From assembly GCA_910588405.1 (NCBI GenBank), contig CAJUPT010000006.1, forward strand, positions 5,206 through 69,205: a DNA stretch of 64,000 bases. The letters are read 5' to 3'. The notes beneath the pieces were generated by a model. It was not told the origin of the DNA. It worked only from the letters and a program-made list of their open reading frames with translations, and made no database searches. The position numbers and the translations under genes were made by a program. Source of the DNA: an uncultured Lachnospiraceae bacterium (GTDB lineage Bacteria > Bacillota > Clostridia > Lachnospirales > Lachnospiraceae). Each line of letters begins with the position of its first letter. The stretch's first letter is position 1. Shown piece by piece: positions 35,336 through 44,284 of the stretch.

Positions 35336-36436
35336 TTGTATCCTATACTGAAAAAACGCCGGCTGTCCGACCAGATCTACTATATGGACATCCTGGCTCC
35401 CCGGACGGCCAGATCCTGCCAGCCGGGACAGTTTGTCATCGTAAAGATCGACGAAGCCGGCGAGCGGATTCCTTTAACCATCTGTGATTACGACAGAGCA
35501 CAGGGCACCGTCGCCATCGTATTCCAGACTGTGGGCGCTTCCACAAAGCGGATGGCACTGCTTGAGGAAGGGGACAGCTTCCGGGATTTTGCCGGCCCTT
35601 TAGGCTGTCCGTCTGAACTGATCCATAAAACACCGGAAGAGCTGCGGCAGATGAATCTTCTGTTTGTGGCCGGCGGCGTGGGAACCGCCCCGGTTTATCC
35701 CCAGGTGAAATGGCTTCATGAACAGGGCGTAAAAGCCGACTGCATCATCGGCGCCAGAAACAAAAGCCTGGTCATCCTGGAACAGGAAATGAAGCAGGTT
35801 GCCGCAAACCTGTACGTAGCCACCGACGACGGCAGCTACGGCTTCCACGGAAATGTCAACGACCAGATCAAGGAACTGGTGCAAAACCAGGGACATACCT
35901 ATGACCTGGTGGTCGCTATCGGCCCCCTGGTCATGATGAAGTTCGTGTCCATCCTGACAAAAGAGCTGCAAATCCCCACTGTGGTCAGCATGAACCCGAT
36001 TATGGTGGACGGCACCGGCATGTGCGGCGCCTGCCGTCTAAGCGTCGGCGGCGAAATCAAATTCGCCTGTGTGGACGGCCCGGAGTTCGACGGCCATCTG
36101 GTAGATTTTGATCAGGCCATAAAGCGTCAGGCCATCTACAAAACCGAGGAGGGCCGGGCACTGCTTAAACTGCAGGAGGGGAAGACCCATCACGGCGGCT
36201 GCGGACAGTGCGGCGATCATGAACATAATGGTAACGCAACAAATGACAGCATCCATAACAAAACCGGCAAAATCAACACAGACAACAATGCTGATATAAA
36301 AAACAGCTCAAACAGCAACGGCAACACAAAAAACAGTCCAAACAGCAACGACAACATAAAAAACAACTCAAACAGTACATGCAACGCAGATAACACGATA
36401 CATAATGACGCACACAACCGAAAGGAGGCACACTGA
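35336..36436 (+). CDS. NfnA-type FAD/NAD-binding ferredoxin-NADP reductase subunit with Asn-rich tail
   Basis: A 366-residue protein. Residues 1-280 match the sulfide/dihydroorotate dehydrogenase-like (PyrK, NfnA) fold: an FAD domain (CQPGQFVIVKIDEAGERIPL), an NAD domain (LLFVAGGVGTAPVYPQVKWL) and a [2Fe-2S] site with MCGACRLS and FACVDG. With NfnB it forms the bifurcating NADH-dependent ferredoxin:NADP+ oxidoreductase, which links NADH, ferredoxin and NADPH pools. The start is probably TTG at 35336, 9 bases after AGGAGG; the longer open frame lacks a site. After GGCGQCGDHEH comes a 70-residue Asn/Ser-rich tail, partly built from three 30-bp tandem repeats and absent from typical NfnA. The stop is one base before the NfnB ATG. 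Confidence 0.88.
   Translation: MYPILKKRRLSDQIYYMDILAPRTARSCQPGQFVIVKIDEAGERIPLTICDYDRAQGTVAIVFQTVGASTKRMALLEEGDSFRDFAGPLGCPSELIHKTPEELRQMNLLFVAGGVGTAPVYPQVKWLHEQGVKADCIIGARNKSLVILEQEMKQVAANLYVATDDGSYGFHGNVNDQIKELVQNQGHTYDLVVAIGPLVMMKFVSILTKELQIPTVVSMNPIMVDGTGMCGACRLSVGGEIKFACVDGPEFDGHLVDFDQAIKRQAIYKTEEGRALLKLQEGKTHHGGCGQCGDHEHNGNATNDSIHNKTGKINTDNNADIKNSSNSNGNTKNSPNSNDNIKNNSNSTCNADNTIHNDAHNRKEAH
36298..36387 (+). repeat. Three 30-bp tandem repeats in the nfnA-like gene
   Basis: Three in-frame units of 30 bp start at 36298, 36328 and 36358, each beginning AAAAAACA and containing TCAAACAG or CCAAACAG. They encode a decapeptide of the type KNSSNSNGNT. The flanking tail sequence has the same Asn-rich composition. 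Confidence 0.85.
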
Positions 36437-36437
36437 T

Positions 36438-37826
36438 ATGGCCAGAACAAAACTGGAAAAAATCCCGGTAAGGGAGCAGGAGCCAAAAGTGCGGGCCGCC
36501 AATTTCGACGAGGTGTGCCTTGGATATAACTTAGAAGAAGCCACCGCCGAGGCCGAACGATGCTTAGGCTGCAAAAAGCCCAAATGCGTGGAGGGCTGCC
36601 CGGTCAGCATCGATATCCCCGGCTTTATCAGCCATCTAAAAGAACAAAACGTGGAAAAAGCCTTTGAGGTCATCAGCCAGTACTCCTCCCTGCCCGCCGT
36701 CTGCGGAAGAGTCTGCCCCCAGGAAAGCCAGTGCGAGCAGAAATGTGTGCGGGGCGTTAAAGGAGATGCCGTCTCCATCGGCAAGCTGGAACGGTTTACG
36801 GCAGATTGGGCAGAGGCCCATAATATCCACCCTGTCCTTTCCTGCGAACCCAAACATAAAAAAGTGGCCGTCATCGGCTCCGGCCCCGCCGGTCTGACCT
36901 GTGCCGGGGATCTGGCAAAAGCCGGCTATGATGTGACGATTTTCGAAGCCCTCCACGAACCGGGCGGCGTACTGGTATACGGCATCCCTGAATTCCGTCT
37001 GCCCAAAAAAGGCGTGGTGGAACCGGAAATCGAAAATGTGAAACGGCTGGGCGTCAAAATAGAAACCAACGTGATTATCGGAAAATCCGTAACCATCGAC
37101 CAGCTGTTTGAGGAGGAAGGCTTCCAGGCCGTATTCATCGGCTCCGGCGCAGGACTGCCCAAATTCATGGGCATTCCGGGAGAAAATGCCAACGGCGTAT
37201 TCTCCGCCAACGAGTACCTGACCAGAAGCAATCTGATGAAAGCTTTCGACGACCATTATGACACGCCCATCTATCAGGGGAAAAAGATTATTGTGGTAGG
37301 CGGCGGAAACGTTGCCATGGACGCTGCCAGAACCGCTCTGCGGCTAGGCGCCGAGGTACATATCGTCTACCGAAGAAGCGAGACGGAGCTGCCCGCCAGA
37401 GCCGAGGAAGTGCATCACGCAAAAGAAGAAGGCATCATCTTCAACCTGCTCACCAACCCCAGGGAAATCCTGACGGATGAAACCGGCCAGGTCACTGGTA
37501 TGGTCTGCGCGGAAATGGAACTAGGCGAACCGGACGAATCCGGCAGAAGAAGACCCGTAGAAAAGAAAGACTCTGATTTCACCATAGCCGCGGACATGGT
37601 GATCATGGCCCTTGGCACCAGCCCCAACCCGCTGATCTCCTCCACCACCAAAGGACTGGAAATCAACCGCAGGAAATGTATCGTAGCCGACGAGGCAAAC
37701 GGCCAAACCTCCCGGAAAGGCGTTTTCGCCGGCGGCGACGCCGTGACAGGAGCCGCCACCGTAATCCTGGCTATGGGCGCAGGAAAAGCTGCGGCGAAAG
37801 GGATCGATGCGTATCTGAGCCGGTAA
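36438..37826 (+). CDS. gltA: NfnB / glutamate synthase small-subunit-like oxidoreductase
   Basis: A 462-residue flavoprotein of the GltA/NfnB type. The N-terminal ferredoxin-like domain has Cys clusters CLGCKKPKCVEGCPV and CGRVCPQESQCEQKC for two [4Fe-4S] centres. Two Rossmann motifs follow: VIGSGPAGLTCAGDL for FAD and IIVVGGGNVAMDAARTALRL for NADPH. Downstream of the NfnA-like gene and with no glutamate synthase large subunit, it most likely forms the NfnAB electron-bifurcating transhydrogenase. AAGGAGG lies 9 bases before the ATG, which is two bases after the upstream stop. The 214 bp after it contain only short GATC-rich degenerate repeats. Confidence 0.9.
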   Translation: MARTKLEKIPVREQEPKVRAANFDEVCLGYNLEEATAEAERCLGCKKPKCVEGCPVSIDIPGFISHLKEQNVEKAFEVISQYSSLPAVCGRVCPQESQCEQKCVRGVKGDAVSIGKLERFTADWAEAHNIHPVLSCEPKHKKVAVIGSGPAGLTCAGDLAKAGYDVTIFEALHEPGGVLVYGIPEFRLPKKGVVEPEIENVKRLGVKIETNVIIGKSVTIDQLFEEEGFQAVFIGSGAGLPKFMGIPGENANGVFSANEYLTRSNLMKAFDDHYDTPIYQGKKIIVVGGGNVAMDAARTALRLGAEVHIVYRRSETELPARAEEVHHAKEEGIIFNLLTNPREILTDETGQVTGMVCAEMELGEPDESGRRRPVEKKDSDFTIAADMVIMALGTSPNPLISSTTKGLEINRRKCIVADEANGQTSRKGVFAGGDAVTGAATVILAMGAGKAAAKGIDAYLSR

Positions 37827-38040
37827 GTCTGATCAATGTGCTTGATCGTCGTGCCTGATCGATGTATTTAATCATGCTCTAAACCGCAGCGTCTGATCGG
37901 TGCTTTTAACCGCCAGGCCCTTAGCCTCCATGTTTTCCAGCACCTGCACTTTCGGTTTGTTTATGATATGGTAAACTTACAGGAAACACACACGGCTGCA
38001 CAACGCATTTCATTGCTTACACAATGTACGGCCAGCACAA

Positions 38041-38316
38041 ATGGAAACGACTAAAGTCGTTTCCTATACCTTTTATGAAAAGCCGCACACATATATGTTT
38101 AACCATTATGACGACCATTTCAAGTTCTGGAACATGGACGGCGTCACATTCCCAAACGCGAAATATGTGCACCCATTAAAGCAACGGGACATACAGCATA
38201 TTTATGATCAGCTGATTCAAGATGATAATATCACTTTACTGGTAGTGTTCGGAAACCCCGTCGATTTCCGCTTCCATTCCGAAAGCGACATCGATTTATA
38301 TATGGGTGTGAAATAA
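38041..38316 (+). CDS. MNT-like nucleotidyltransferase domain, possibly truncated
   Basis: A 91-residue protein ending in a nucleotidyltransferase core: LLVVFGNPVDFRFHSESDID followed by LYMGVK. In minimal nucleotidyltransferases the pattern is GS-x(8-10)-D-x-D. Here GS is replaced by GN, and the chain stops right after the two Asp, so the third acidic residue is missing. The N-terminal 60 residues (YTFYEKPHTYMFNHYDDHFK, FPNAKYVHPLKQRDIQHIYD) are a distinct extension. No good ribosome binding site precedes the ATG. It is followed after two bases by the HEPN gene. It is likely the antitoxin half of an MNT-HEPN pair, damaged by a deletion. Confidence 0.6.
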   Translation: METTKVVSYTFYEKPHTYMFNHYDDHFKFWNMDGVTFPNAKYVHPLKQRDIQHIYDQLIQDDNITLLVVFGNPVDFRFHSESDIDLYMGVK

Positions 38317-38318
38317 TT

Positions 38319-38978
38319 TTGTTCAGGAAAGCCCTTCGCGATTATGATTTGTCCGTGCTGATCATGGAAACCTACTTCAACGATGAACTGGGGCTGAACA
38401 ACGCCGCCTACCATCTCCAGCAATGTGTGGAAAAAGTATTAAAAGGATATCTGGAATGCGTCGGCGTTACCGTGCCACGGACCCATAAAATCGGAAATCT
38501 TTTAAAAATGTCGGCTAAAAACGGTTCCTCTTTCACATCCACAGACTGGCTGGATGCCCATGCGGAAATGCTGGAAGCATGGGAGAGCGAAACCAAGTAC
38601 AATGCGGAATTTCTGGTGGAATATAAAAAAATCCGGGAGGCTGTCAAAGGCATTGGCGATGCGTTAAAGCTAAACGGCATCTGCCAGGAGCCGGATACGG
38701 CCATCACACCGGAAATCAAAACACGGCTCCTTGCCATGCTGCCTAAAAACAGAATTCCGGCTGACAATCTGGAATGGAACATATTTTTCCGGATCTACCG
38801 CTCCAAATTAGGACTTAACGACCATCAAAATAACGCAGACCCGCCTTTTTCTCTGGATGATTATTTTAAAAAATACGGAATCACGGATAAAAACGCGGAA
38901 GTCGAACGGCTGCAGGTTCTGTTTCATACAACGGATATGAACCGGATTAAACAGCAAGTACGAGATACGTTAATGTAA
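38319..38978 (+). CDS. HEPN-domain protein (toxin-like partner)
   Basis: A 219-residue frame whose first half is a HEPN domain: AAYHLQQCVEKVLKGYLECV, RTHKIGNLL and SETKYNAEF. The typical Rx4-6H RNase motif is not clear, so activity is uncertain. The C-terminal 90 residues (ITPEIKTRLLAMLPKNRIPA) are unassigned. The frame opens with a TTG at 38319, right after the stop of the nucleotidyltransferase gene and without a ribosome binding site, so it may depend on coupling or be the 3' part of a deleted gene. HEPN-MNT pairs are known toxin-antitoxin modules. Confidence 0.65.
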   Translation: MFRKALRDYDLSVLIMETYFNDELGLNNAAYHLQQCVEKVLKGYLECVGVTVPRTHKIGNLLKMSAKNGSSFTSTDWLDAHAEMLEAWESETKYNAEFLVEYKKIREAVKGIGDALKLNGICQEPDTAITPEIKTRLLAMLPKNRIPADNLEWNIFFRIYRSKLGLNDHQNNADPPFSLDDYFKKYGITDKNAEVERLQVLFHTTDMNRIKQQVRDTLM

Positions 38979-39082
38979 TGCTGACAAGCGAAAAACTTCC
39001 AACAACCGAATAACGTAAAAAAAGAGATACGACATTTCCTGAGAAGCATTAATTTTTCCTTGTAAAAACCGGTCGTCATAAC

Positions 39083-39127
39083 AACTTCCTATACCGGCAG
39101 CTATAACAACTGCTGGCATAGGAAGTT
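39083..39127 (+). terminator. Long hairpin after the HEPN gene
   Basis: AACTTCCTAT pairs with ATAGGAAGTT, continuing inward with CC/GG and GCAG/CTGC. ATAAATTTTT follows, so it can act as a plus-strand terminator. Confidence 0.6.
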
Positions 39128-39712
39128 TATAAATTTTTACAGATATTGAGCAAAAATAAGTTTTCATTTACAGACTTCATTTTTGAAGCCTACTATTTGT
39201 GTTGCAAAAAATTTTGGAACTCACATATCTGGCTAAGATAAAGCCTTATGACACTTCATCAAAATAAACTGACTTCCCATACTCAACAGCTTTAGCCACA
39301 CTGGTAGGCTGGCATTGTCTATTTCTTTGGCTATGAATCTCTTTTAAATTTTTTCTAGTTCTTTCCTGTTTGTTCCATACTGGACATATCCGCATGAAAA
39401 AGGTAGACTTTTCATAAATGATAAAGTTTTAGTAAAACTCAGACAGAATACATCAACAATCCACCAGAATGCATCGCCCACGATATGTCAGAAACATAAT
39501 CAATTCTGATCTGCTTAACATGTGCTGTTTGGTTACACCCACCTTTTTATCGAATTAATTTCTGAGTTGTTTTCTGACCGGGGATTTCACTATGATAATT
39601 AGGATGTTAAAAGATAGTTAAAACATACTTGATTTGAATTCGCTTGAAATTTAAAACGATCAATGCTGATAATGATAAAATAGATTTTTACTATATGCAC
39701 ATATTTTCCGAA
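39128..39712. other. AT-rich gap without genes
   Basis: No credible reading frame, RNA gene or repeat is visible here apart from scattered short AT-rich motifs. It may be degraded mobile or accessory DNA. Confidence 0.5.
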
Positions 39713-39949
39713 TTATTTATTTATGCTACTTTTGTGTTGCCCAATAATCTTTCCAATCAGCCCTCCTGCCATAGACGCATGACCGCCTCCATTTTCGATC
39801 CCGTCCAACGCAACATGGGTTAGTTCTCCTGCATAAACTCTGAAGATTTCCGAGCGAGCAGAATAACATAAAAAGAGCGGCCTGCCAACCCAGTTCGCAA
39901 GCCACTCATTCAAAAACAAACTCTTTGCGTATCAATCCTCTCTGCCGCC
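39713..39949 (-). pseudogene. Possible C-terminal remnant of a DHH/DHHA1 phosphoesterase gene
   Basis: A 68-codon frame reads VALDGIENGGGHASMAGGLI near its end, which resembles the GGGH-x3-AGG motif of DHHA1 domains. No ribosome binding site or DHH domain is present upstream. The match rests on one motif. Confidence 0.35.
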
Positions 39950-39950
39950 A

Positions 39951-40568
39951 TCACAGCAGCTGCGCTCTCTGCTCCTGCATCTTCTTAAATACATAGGCGC
40001 CTACCGCCGCGTCCGCCTGCTCGCTCATTTTCAGGAACCGGCATCCGTAGCCATAGCGGCTGTCCGCCTCTCTCTTTCCCCGCACCACTCTTGCAGTGTA
40101 GGACCGCTCCGAACCGTCAAAATTCACACGAAACGCAAACATCTCGTACAAAGACAAGGGCTGTATCGTAGAGATGTAGACGCCTCCCGTGCTTACATCA
40201 CGAATCGTAGCGGGAAAGTCACCATGCTTTTCGGCTTTCCCCCATATTTCTATGGAAGCCCTCACACGAACCTGCCCTCTTTTATTCAGAGCCTCCCTTT
40301 TCTGACCCAGCATATTGCAGTCAGCAATCCACGGCTCTCCTCGCTGCGTATAATTATTTCTCCGGATCACCAGCTCGCAGTCCATATCCACCAGACCTCT
40401 CTGGCCGTCGAAAAAACGTACGGCGGTCTTTAACCGGCCGTCGCTCAGCTGGTAGTCCGAAAAGTACAGGCGAATCACTTCATTCGGGAAAAGCTCTACT
40501 CTTCCCTCGATCACTCTCTTGTCCTTCGGCAAATACACCTGGCATTTGCTGCAGTCTGCCAGTACCAT
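39951..40568 (-). CDS. PilZ-domain protein (c-di-GMP receptor)
   Basis: A 205-residue protein with an N-terminal YcgR-like region and a C-terminal PilZ domain. The c-di-GMP-binding residues are present: RGQVR (RxxxR) and, about 30 residues on, DVSTGG (DxSxxG). It probably binds c-di-GMP in the cytoplasm and changes a partner's activity. It is the last gene of a minus-strand run with a lytic transglycosylase, an FlhB C-terminal-like protein and a FliK-like protein, all with links to flagellar export. The ATG at 40568 follows GAGGGGGAGAATATG-type sequence. Confidence 0.87.
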   Translation of the reverse strand: MVLADCSKCQVYLPKDKRVIEGRVELFPNEVIRLYFSDYQLSDGRLKTAVRFFDGQRGLVDMDCELVIRRNNYTQRGEPWIADCNMLGQKREALNKRGQVRVRASIEIWGKAEKHGDFPATIRDVSTGGVYISTIQPLSLYEMFAFRVNFDGSERSYTARVVRGKREADSRYGYGCRFLKMSEQADAAVGAYVFKKMQEQRAQLL

Positions 40569-40594
40569 ATTCTCTCCCCCTCTTCAGTATGGTA

Positions 40595-41518
40595 TCACAG
40601 ATCCATAAAACCGGCGGCCTTATCCGCCTGCATCATCATCTGAATCCGAAGCATCTGTACCAGGCTGGAAAAACCCTCCTGATCCATTCCGTAAGAACTG
40701 CCGCCGCCATAAGAAGATGCCATGGCCGCCATCGCCAAACTGCTCATCATACTGTTGATATTCCCACTGCCAAGTCCCATCAGACTATTCAGATAGCTGT
40801 CACCTCCAAACAGACTGTCCGAGTTGTCGGAACCCAACAGACTTCCCACACTGCCAAAACTTCCAAGGCCACCCAGCAATCCTGTGCCACTGTCAGAATC
40901 ATTCAGACCACTTAACAGAGAAGCCGTCCGGTTCATCTGGCTCAATTTCACGATATCCGCTACAACGTCGTTGACCGCTCCCTTTGTCTGTACGGTCTGA
41001 TTCGCCAGAAGATCATCGCCTTCCATATAGGAAGCCACCTTCCGCACATAGTCCTGGGTCTCCGCAAAAGGAGGAACACCCCCATATTTCATAACGCTGC
41101 CAGGGCCTGCATTATATGCTGCCAACGCCAGCGTCACATCGCCAAACTGGTCCAGCGTGCTCTTAAGATATTTTGCACCACCCATGATATTCTGTCTTGC
41201 GTCAAAGGGGTCGGTAACGCCCAAACTTTTCGCCGTTTGGGGCATCAGCTGCATCACACCCATCGCACCCGATCGGGAAACCGCATTGGGATTAAACCCA
41301 GATTCGGTTTTTGCCACTGCTTTCAGCAGATTCACCGGCAAATCAAACAGCTTCGCCGCCTCCTCGAATATCGTATCCATGTCCTCTGACGTCGCAGAAA
41401 ACGCCTGATTTAACACATCGGAAAAATCCCCGGTTGTCTTTGAAGAACTCTCTGCCACAGTCGATAACGGACGCTGGTTAAGCGCCTCCGTCTCCGTAGC
41501 CGATGTAATCAGAGCCAT
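40595..41518 (-). CDS. Soluble lytic murein transglycosylase-like protein
   Basis: A 307-residue protein. Residues about 45-150 form an SLT domain with the catalytic Glu in KTESGFNP, then SRSGAMGVMQLMP and AYNAGPGSVMKYGG. It cleaves peptidoglycan glycan strands. There is no signal peptide, as in flagellar rod-associated enzymes exported by another route. The C-terminal 110 residues are a Gly/Ser/Leu-rich, Met-rich low-complexity tail (LLGGLGSFGSVGSLLGSD, GGGSSYGMDQEGF). The start is at 41518 or the neighbouring ATG at 41524; GGGAG is 9 or 3 bases away respectively. It is followed after 26 bases by the PilZ gene. Confidence 0.85.
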   Translation of the reverse strand: MALITSATETEALNQRPLSTVAESSSKTTGDFSDVLNQAFSATSEDMDTIFEEAAKLFDLPVNLLKAVAKTESGFNPNAVSRSGAMGVMQLMPQTAKSLGVTDPFDARQNIMGGAKYLKSTLDQFGDVTLALAAYNAGPGSVMKYGGVPPFAETQDYVRKVASYMEGDDLLANQTVQTKGAVNDVVADIVKLSQMNRTASLLSGLNDSDSGTGLLGGLGSFGSVGSLLGSDNSDSLFGGDSYLNSLMGLGSGNINSMMSSLAMAAMASSYGGGSSYGMDQEGFSSLVQMLRIQMMMQADKAAGFMDL

Positions 41519-41701
41519 CGTCATTCTCTCCCTTCTTCTCACCGTTCTCTCATCCGGACAAGCCGTAAGCCGCCCGATTTCCTCTTACAATCTATTACAT
41601 ACATCGAAATAAAATGCAATTTTCCTTATTAAAACCTGAATTTTCTCTGCTGTCTGTCCCGGTATCTCCCGTCACCGGCTCCAAACGGAAACCAACAAGC
41701 A

Positions 41702-42085
41702 TCACATTTCCGTCGAATCTCCGTTTTCTCCAAACATGTCTTCGCCAGTTTCCTCTGGCATAGCCTCTCCTCCTGACGAAGTCGTTCCAGCCTCGACCTT
41801 TTTTACGGTCCCTTCCTCCGGCACATAATTCAGAAAGTAGAGATAAATATCCACCACTGCCTGATACAGCTCCACCGGAATCGAAGCCCCCAGCTTCACC
41901 TGGCTGAGCAATGAGCTCAGCGAATCGTCCTCGTAGACGGGAACGCCCGCTCCCATGGCCACTTCCGTGATTCGTTCTGCCATATAACCCATGCCGGAGG
42001 CCACCACCACTGGCGCTCTGTTTTTTTCCGGGTCATATTGAAGGGCCACCGCTCTTTTCTGCATCCGGCGCTCAAATTCTGACAT
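41702..42085 (-). CDS. Stand-alone FlhB C-terminal-like (EscU/YscU/HrcU) export switch protein
   Basis: A 127-residue soluble protein related to the cytoplasmic domain of FlhB/EscU: ALQYDPEKNRAPVVVASGMG, then AERITEVAMGAGVPVYEDDS and LGASIPVELYQAVVDIYLYF. In FlhB this domain follows the NPTH autocleavage site. Here the membrane part and the NPTH motif are absent, as in FhlX/FlhB2-type homologues. The 35-residue C-terminal tail is acidic. Its ATG overlaps the end of the FliK-like gene by 14 bases, so both are coupled. No flagellar structural genes are in the window. Confidence 0.85.
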   Translation of the reverse strand: MSEFERRMQKRAVALQYDPEKNRAPVVVASGMGYMAERITEVAMGAGVPVYEDDSLSSLLSQVKLGASIPVELYQAVVDIYLYFLNYVPEEGTVKKVEAGTTSSGGEAMPEETGEDMFGENGDSTEM

Positions 42086-43499
42086 TTACCGTTCTCTCCT
42101 TCTCCCTGATCTCAGGAAATACACTTTGAAGCCGCAAATCGCCTCTTTTTTCCGTAACCGTCATCCTGCCGGGCTTCATGCCATTATTCTTCAAAATACC
42201 CGTCACATTCTCCTGGATGGCGTCAAACTCATTCTGCAAAGCCGGCGGCACGCCCAGCTGCATATTCACATTCCAGCCCTGAAATTCCAGAACCATGTCA
42301 AAACTTCCCAGCCGCTGGATCTGAAACTGCAAAAGCATCCTGATCTTCCTACCGCCCTCTTCTCCGTCCTCACCTGCGTCGGGATCTACCCAGATCTCCG
42401 ACATCACCTCTTTTCCTTCATAAGAAAAAGGCATCAGCAGATGAATCAGAGGCATATATACGCTCTCATTCAATAATATATTCTGGGAAATGCTCTGGAA
42501 CTGAAGCATCTGCTCCACGCCAGCCTCGCCCCGGCCGCCCCGCTCCAAAAGGCTTGCCAAAGCATCGGCAAATTTATTTCCTGCCTGGCTTCTGTGCATA
42601 GCTGCCAAAGTACTGTCCAGATCAGACTGGGCATCTCCCTTATAAAAATATGAAAATTCTCTGTTTCCCACCAGCCGCTGAAACAGCTTCATCATTCCGT
42701 CCTGACTTCCATTCTCATACTTTACCGCATTGAGAATAAAAAGCATGACGGAATCTCTCACCGCTCCATAATCGTGGGTCCTGGAAATATAGTTGGAAAG
42801 AAAAGGAATAATCCGTCCATTCAAAGCCTGGGCATTCGCCTCGGTGTCCCCATTGGCCGCATACCAGTTCATCTGGGCCAGCTCCTGACGAAATTCCTCC
42901 CTAAAGGGGGTCAAAAGCTGATCATGGATCTGATCCGCAAGGCTACGCATCTGCGTCAGAAGATGGGGACCCGCACTGAAATCATTGTAGCTTTTCAAAA
43001 GCTCCAGCACCGCCTCTTTTAAACCATCTGACGTATTCTGAGTCAGGATATTCCGCAGACCGTCAAAAAACGCTCCCGAAAACTTTACCTGCGCGGCTCC
43101 CTGCTCCATAAAAAAGTTCAACAGATCTTCCCCTGACTGCATCTGTAAGGAAGCTGTCAATTCCTTCAACAGCTGAGCCAGCTGCGCCTGGTCCGCCGGC
43201 ATACCTGCCGTATCCTGAAAAATAATCTGCTCTAGCAAGCCCGCAGTACTGGGATTGTTGCCCAATCTCTGTACAAAGGCACCATAATTGCTGTCGTAAT
43301 CAAGGATGCTCGGGCTGCCTTCACCGGTCGCGGTTCCCGTCCTTCCGCCCTGCTGCCCGTCCGCCCGGACCACCCGGGTAGGGTCCACCGGATTATGAAT
43401 CCGAGGGTTCTGTACCTGATTTTTCGCTTCCTGGCCAGTTGGCAGTGTCCGATTATCGGTCTGAACAGGTGACGGCGTCACCTGTAAAATATTCGCCAT
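42072..43499 (-). CDS. FliK-like hypothetical protein
   Basis: A 475-residue protein with no signal peptide. The first 60 residues are Gln/Thr/Pro-rich and probably disordered. The centre is helical. The C terminus (FDMVLEFQGWNVNMQLGVPP then LKNNGMKPGRMTVTEKR) has the look of the FliK hook-length-control C-terminal domain. Its coupling to an FlhB C-terminal-like gene supports this, since FliK acts on FlhB. The match is distant and the family cannot be settled by eye. An AAAGGGG box precedes the ATG at 43499. Confidence 0.55.
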   Translation of the reverse strand: MANILQVTPSPVQTDNRTLPTGQEAKNQVQNPRIHNPVDPTRVVRADGQQGGRTGTATGEGSPSILDYDSNYGAFVQRLGNNPSTAGLLEQIIFQDTAGMPADQAQLAQLLKELTASLQMQSGEDLLNFFMEQGAAQVKFSGAFFDGLRNILTQNTSDGLKEAVLELLKSYNDFSAGPHLLTQMRSLADQIHDQLLTPFREEFRQELAQMNWYAANGDTEANAQALNGRIIPFLSNYISRTHDYGAVRDSVMLFILNAVKYENGSQDGMMKLFQRLVGNREFSYFYKGDAQSDLDSTLAAMHRSQAGNKFADALASLLERGGRGEAGVEQMLQFQSISQNILLNESVYMPLIHLLMPFSYEGKEVMSEIWVDPDAGEDGEEGGRKIRMLLQFQIQRLGSFDMVLEFQGWNVNMQLGVPPALQNEFDAIQENVTGILKNNGMKPGRMTVTEKRGDLRLQSVFPEIREKERTVNVRI

Positions 43500-43630
43500 G
43501 ATTTTGCCCCTTTCCCGGAAATGCAAAATTTCCCCTATGTTATACATCGGCACAATTCCGAACTTTCAACAGTGCTTTTTCTGGTATTTTTTAGTTTGCC
43601 TTCCTATTTTTTACCATATTTTCTAATTTT

Positions 43631-44167
43631 TTATTTTGTTTCCCGTTCTTTACTATGCTTACTGATCTTTCTCACTTCTTCCAGCTTCTCAAACTGCTCC
43701 AATACCTGTCCCAAACTCAGTTCGTCCACATCCACCGCCAAATCGGCATACCTCTCGTAAAGAGGAACGCGCTCTGCATAAAGCTCATCCAGTGTCATGC
43801 CATTTTTCAACACCACGCCTCTTGCTTCCAAATCCCCCAGCCGTGCCTTTAAACTCCCCAGACCAATGCGCAGGTAAACCACCAGGCTGATCTCTTTAAA
43901 ATGATGCATCGCCTCCGGGCAGTAAACCACGCTGCCGCCGGGGGCGATCACCGTATACCGGGCCTGCACCTGAGCATTTACCTGATTTTCAATCCGCTCG
44001 AACCCTTCTGCTCCTTCTCTGGCAATGATATCCTTTAACAGACAGCCCTCCTGCTCCTGAATCAGCAGGTCTGTATCCACAAACTGAAGCCCCAGTTTCT
44101 TTGCCAACAGCACCCCTACCGTACTTTTCCCGGAACCGGGCATTCCGATTAACGTAATATTGTCCAA
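43631..44167 (-). CDS. aroK: Shikimate kinase
   Basis: A 178-residue P-loop kinase that phosphorylates shikimate in chorismate synthesis. The P-loop is GMPGSGKST at about 7-15. The substrate pocket motifs are FVDTDLLIQ and IAPGGSVVY, with the GFERIE segment carrying the shikimate-binding Arg. A TTG at 44167 gives MDNITLIGMPGSGKS, a usual family N terminus, with AAAGGA 8 bases upstream. The ATG at 44176 overlaps that box, so it is less likely. The remaining aro genes are not nearby. It lacks a recognised regulatory site. Confidence 0.85.
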   Translation of the reverse strand: MDNITLIGMPGSGKSTVGVLLAKKLGLQFVDTDLLIQEQEGCLLKDIIAREGAEGFERIENQVNAQVQARYTVIAPGGSVVYCPEAMHHFKEISLVVYLRIGLGSLKARLGDLEARGVVLKNGMTLDELYAERVPLYERYADLAVDVDELSLGQVLEQFEKLEEVRKISKHSKERETK

Positions 44168-44284
44168 TCTTATCATCCTTTATGCGTAACTGCATCCCCT
44201 GTATTCAAATGAACCTATCACTCATATTTAACAGAACTTCACAGGAGAAGCCGCTGTCAAAAAACAATTAAGGAGGGCCGCATA

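Noticed and set aside
40589..40915. Plus-strand frame rich in His, Gln and Thr opposite the transglycosylase gene
   Set aside because: It is the shadow of the low-complexity tail on the other strand.
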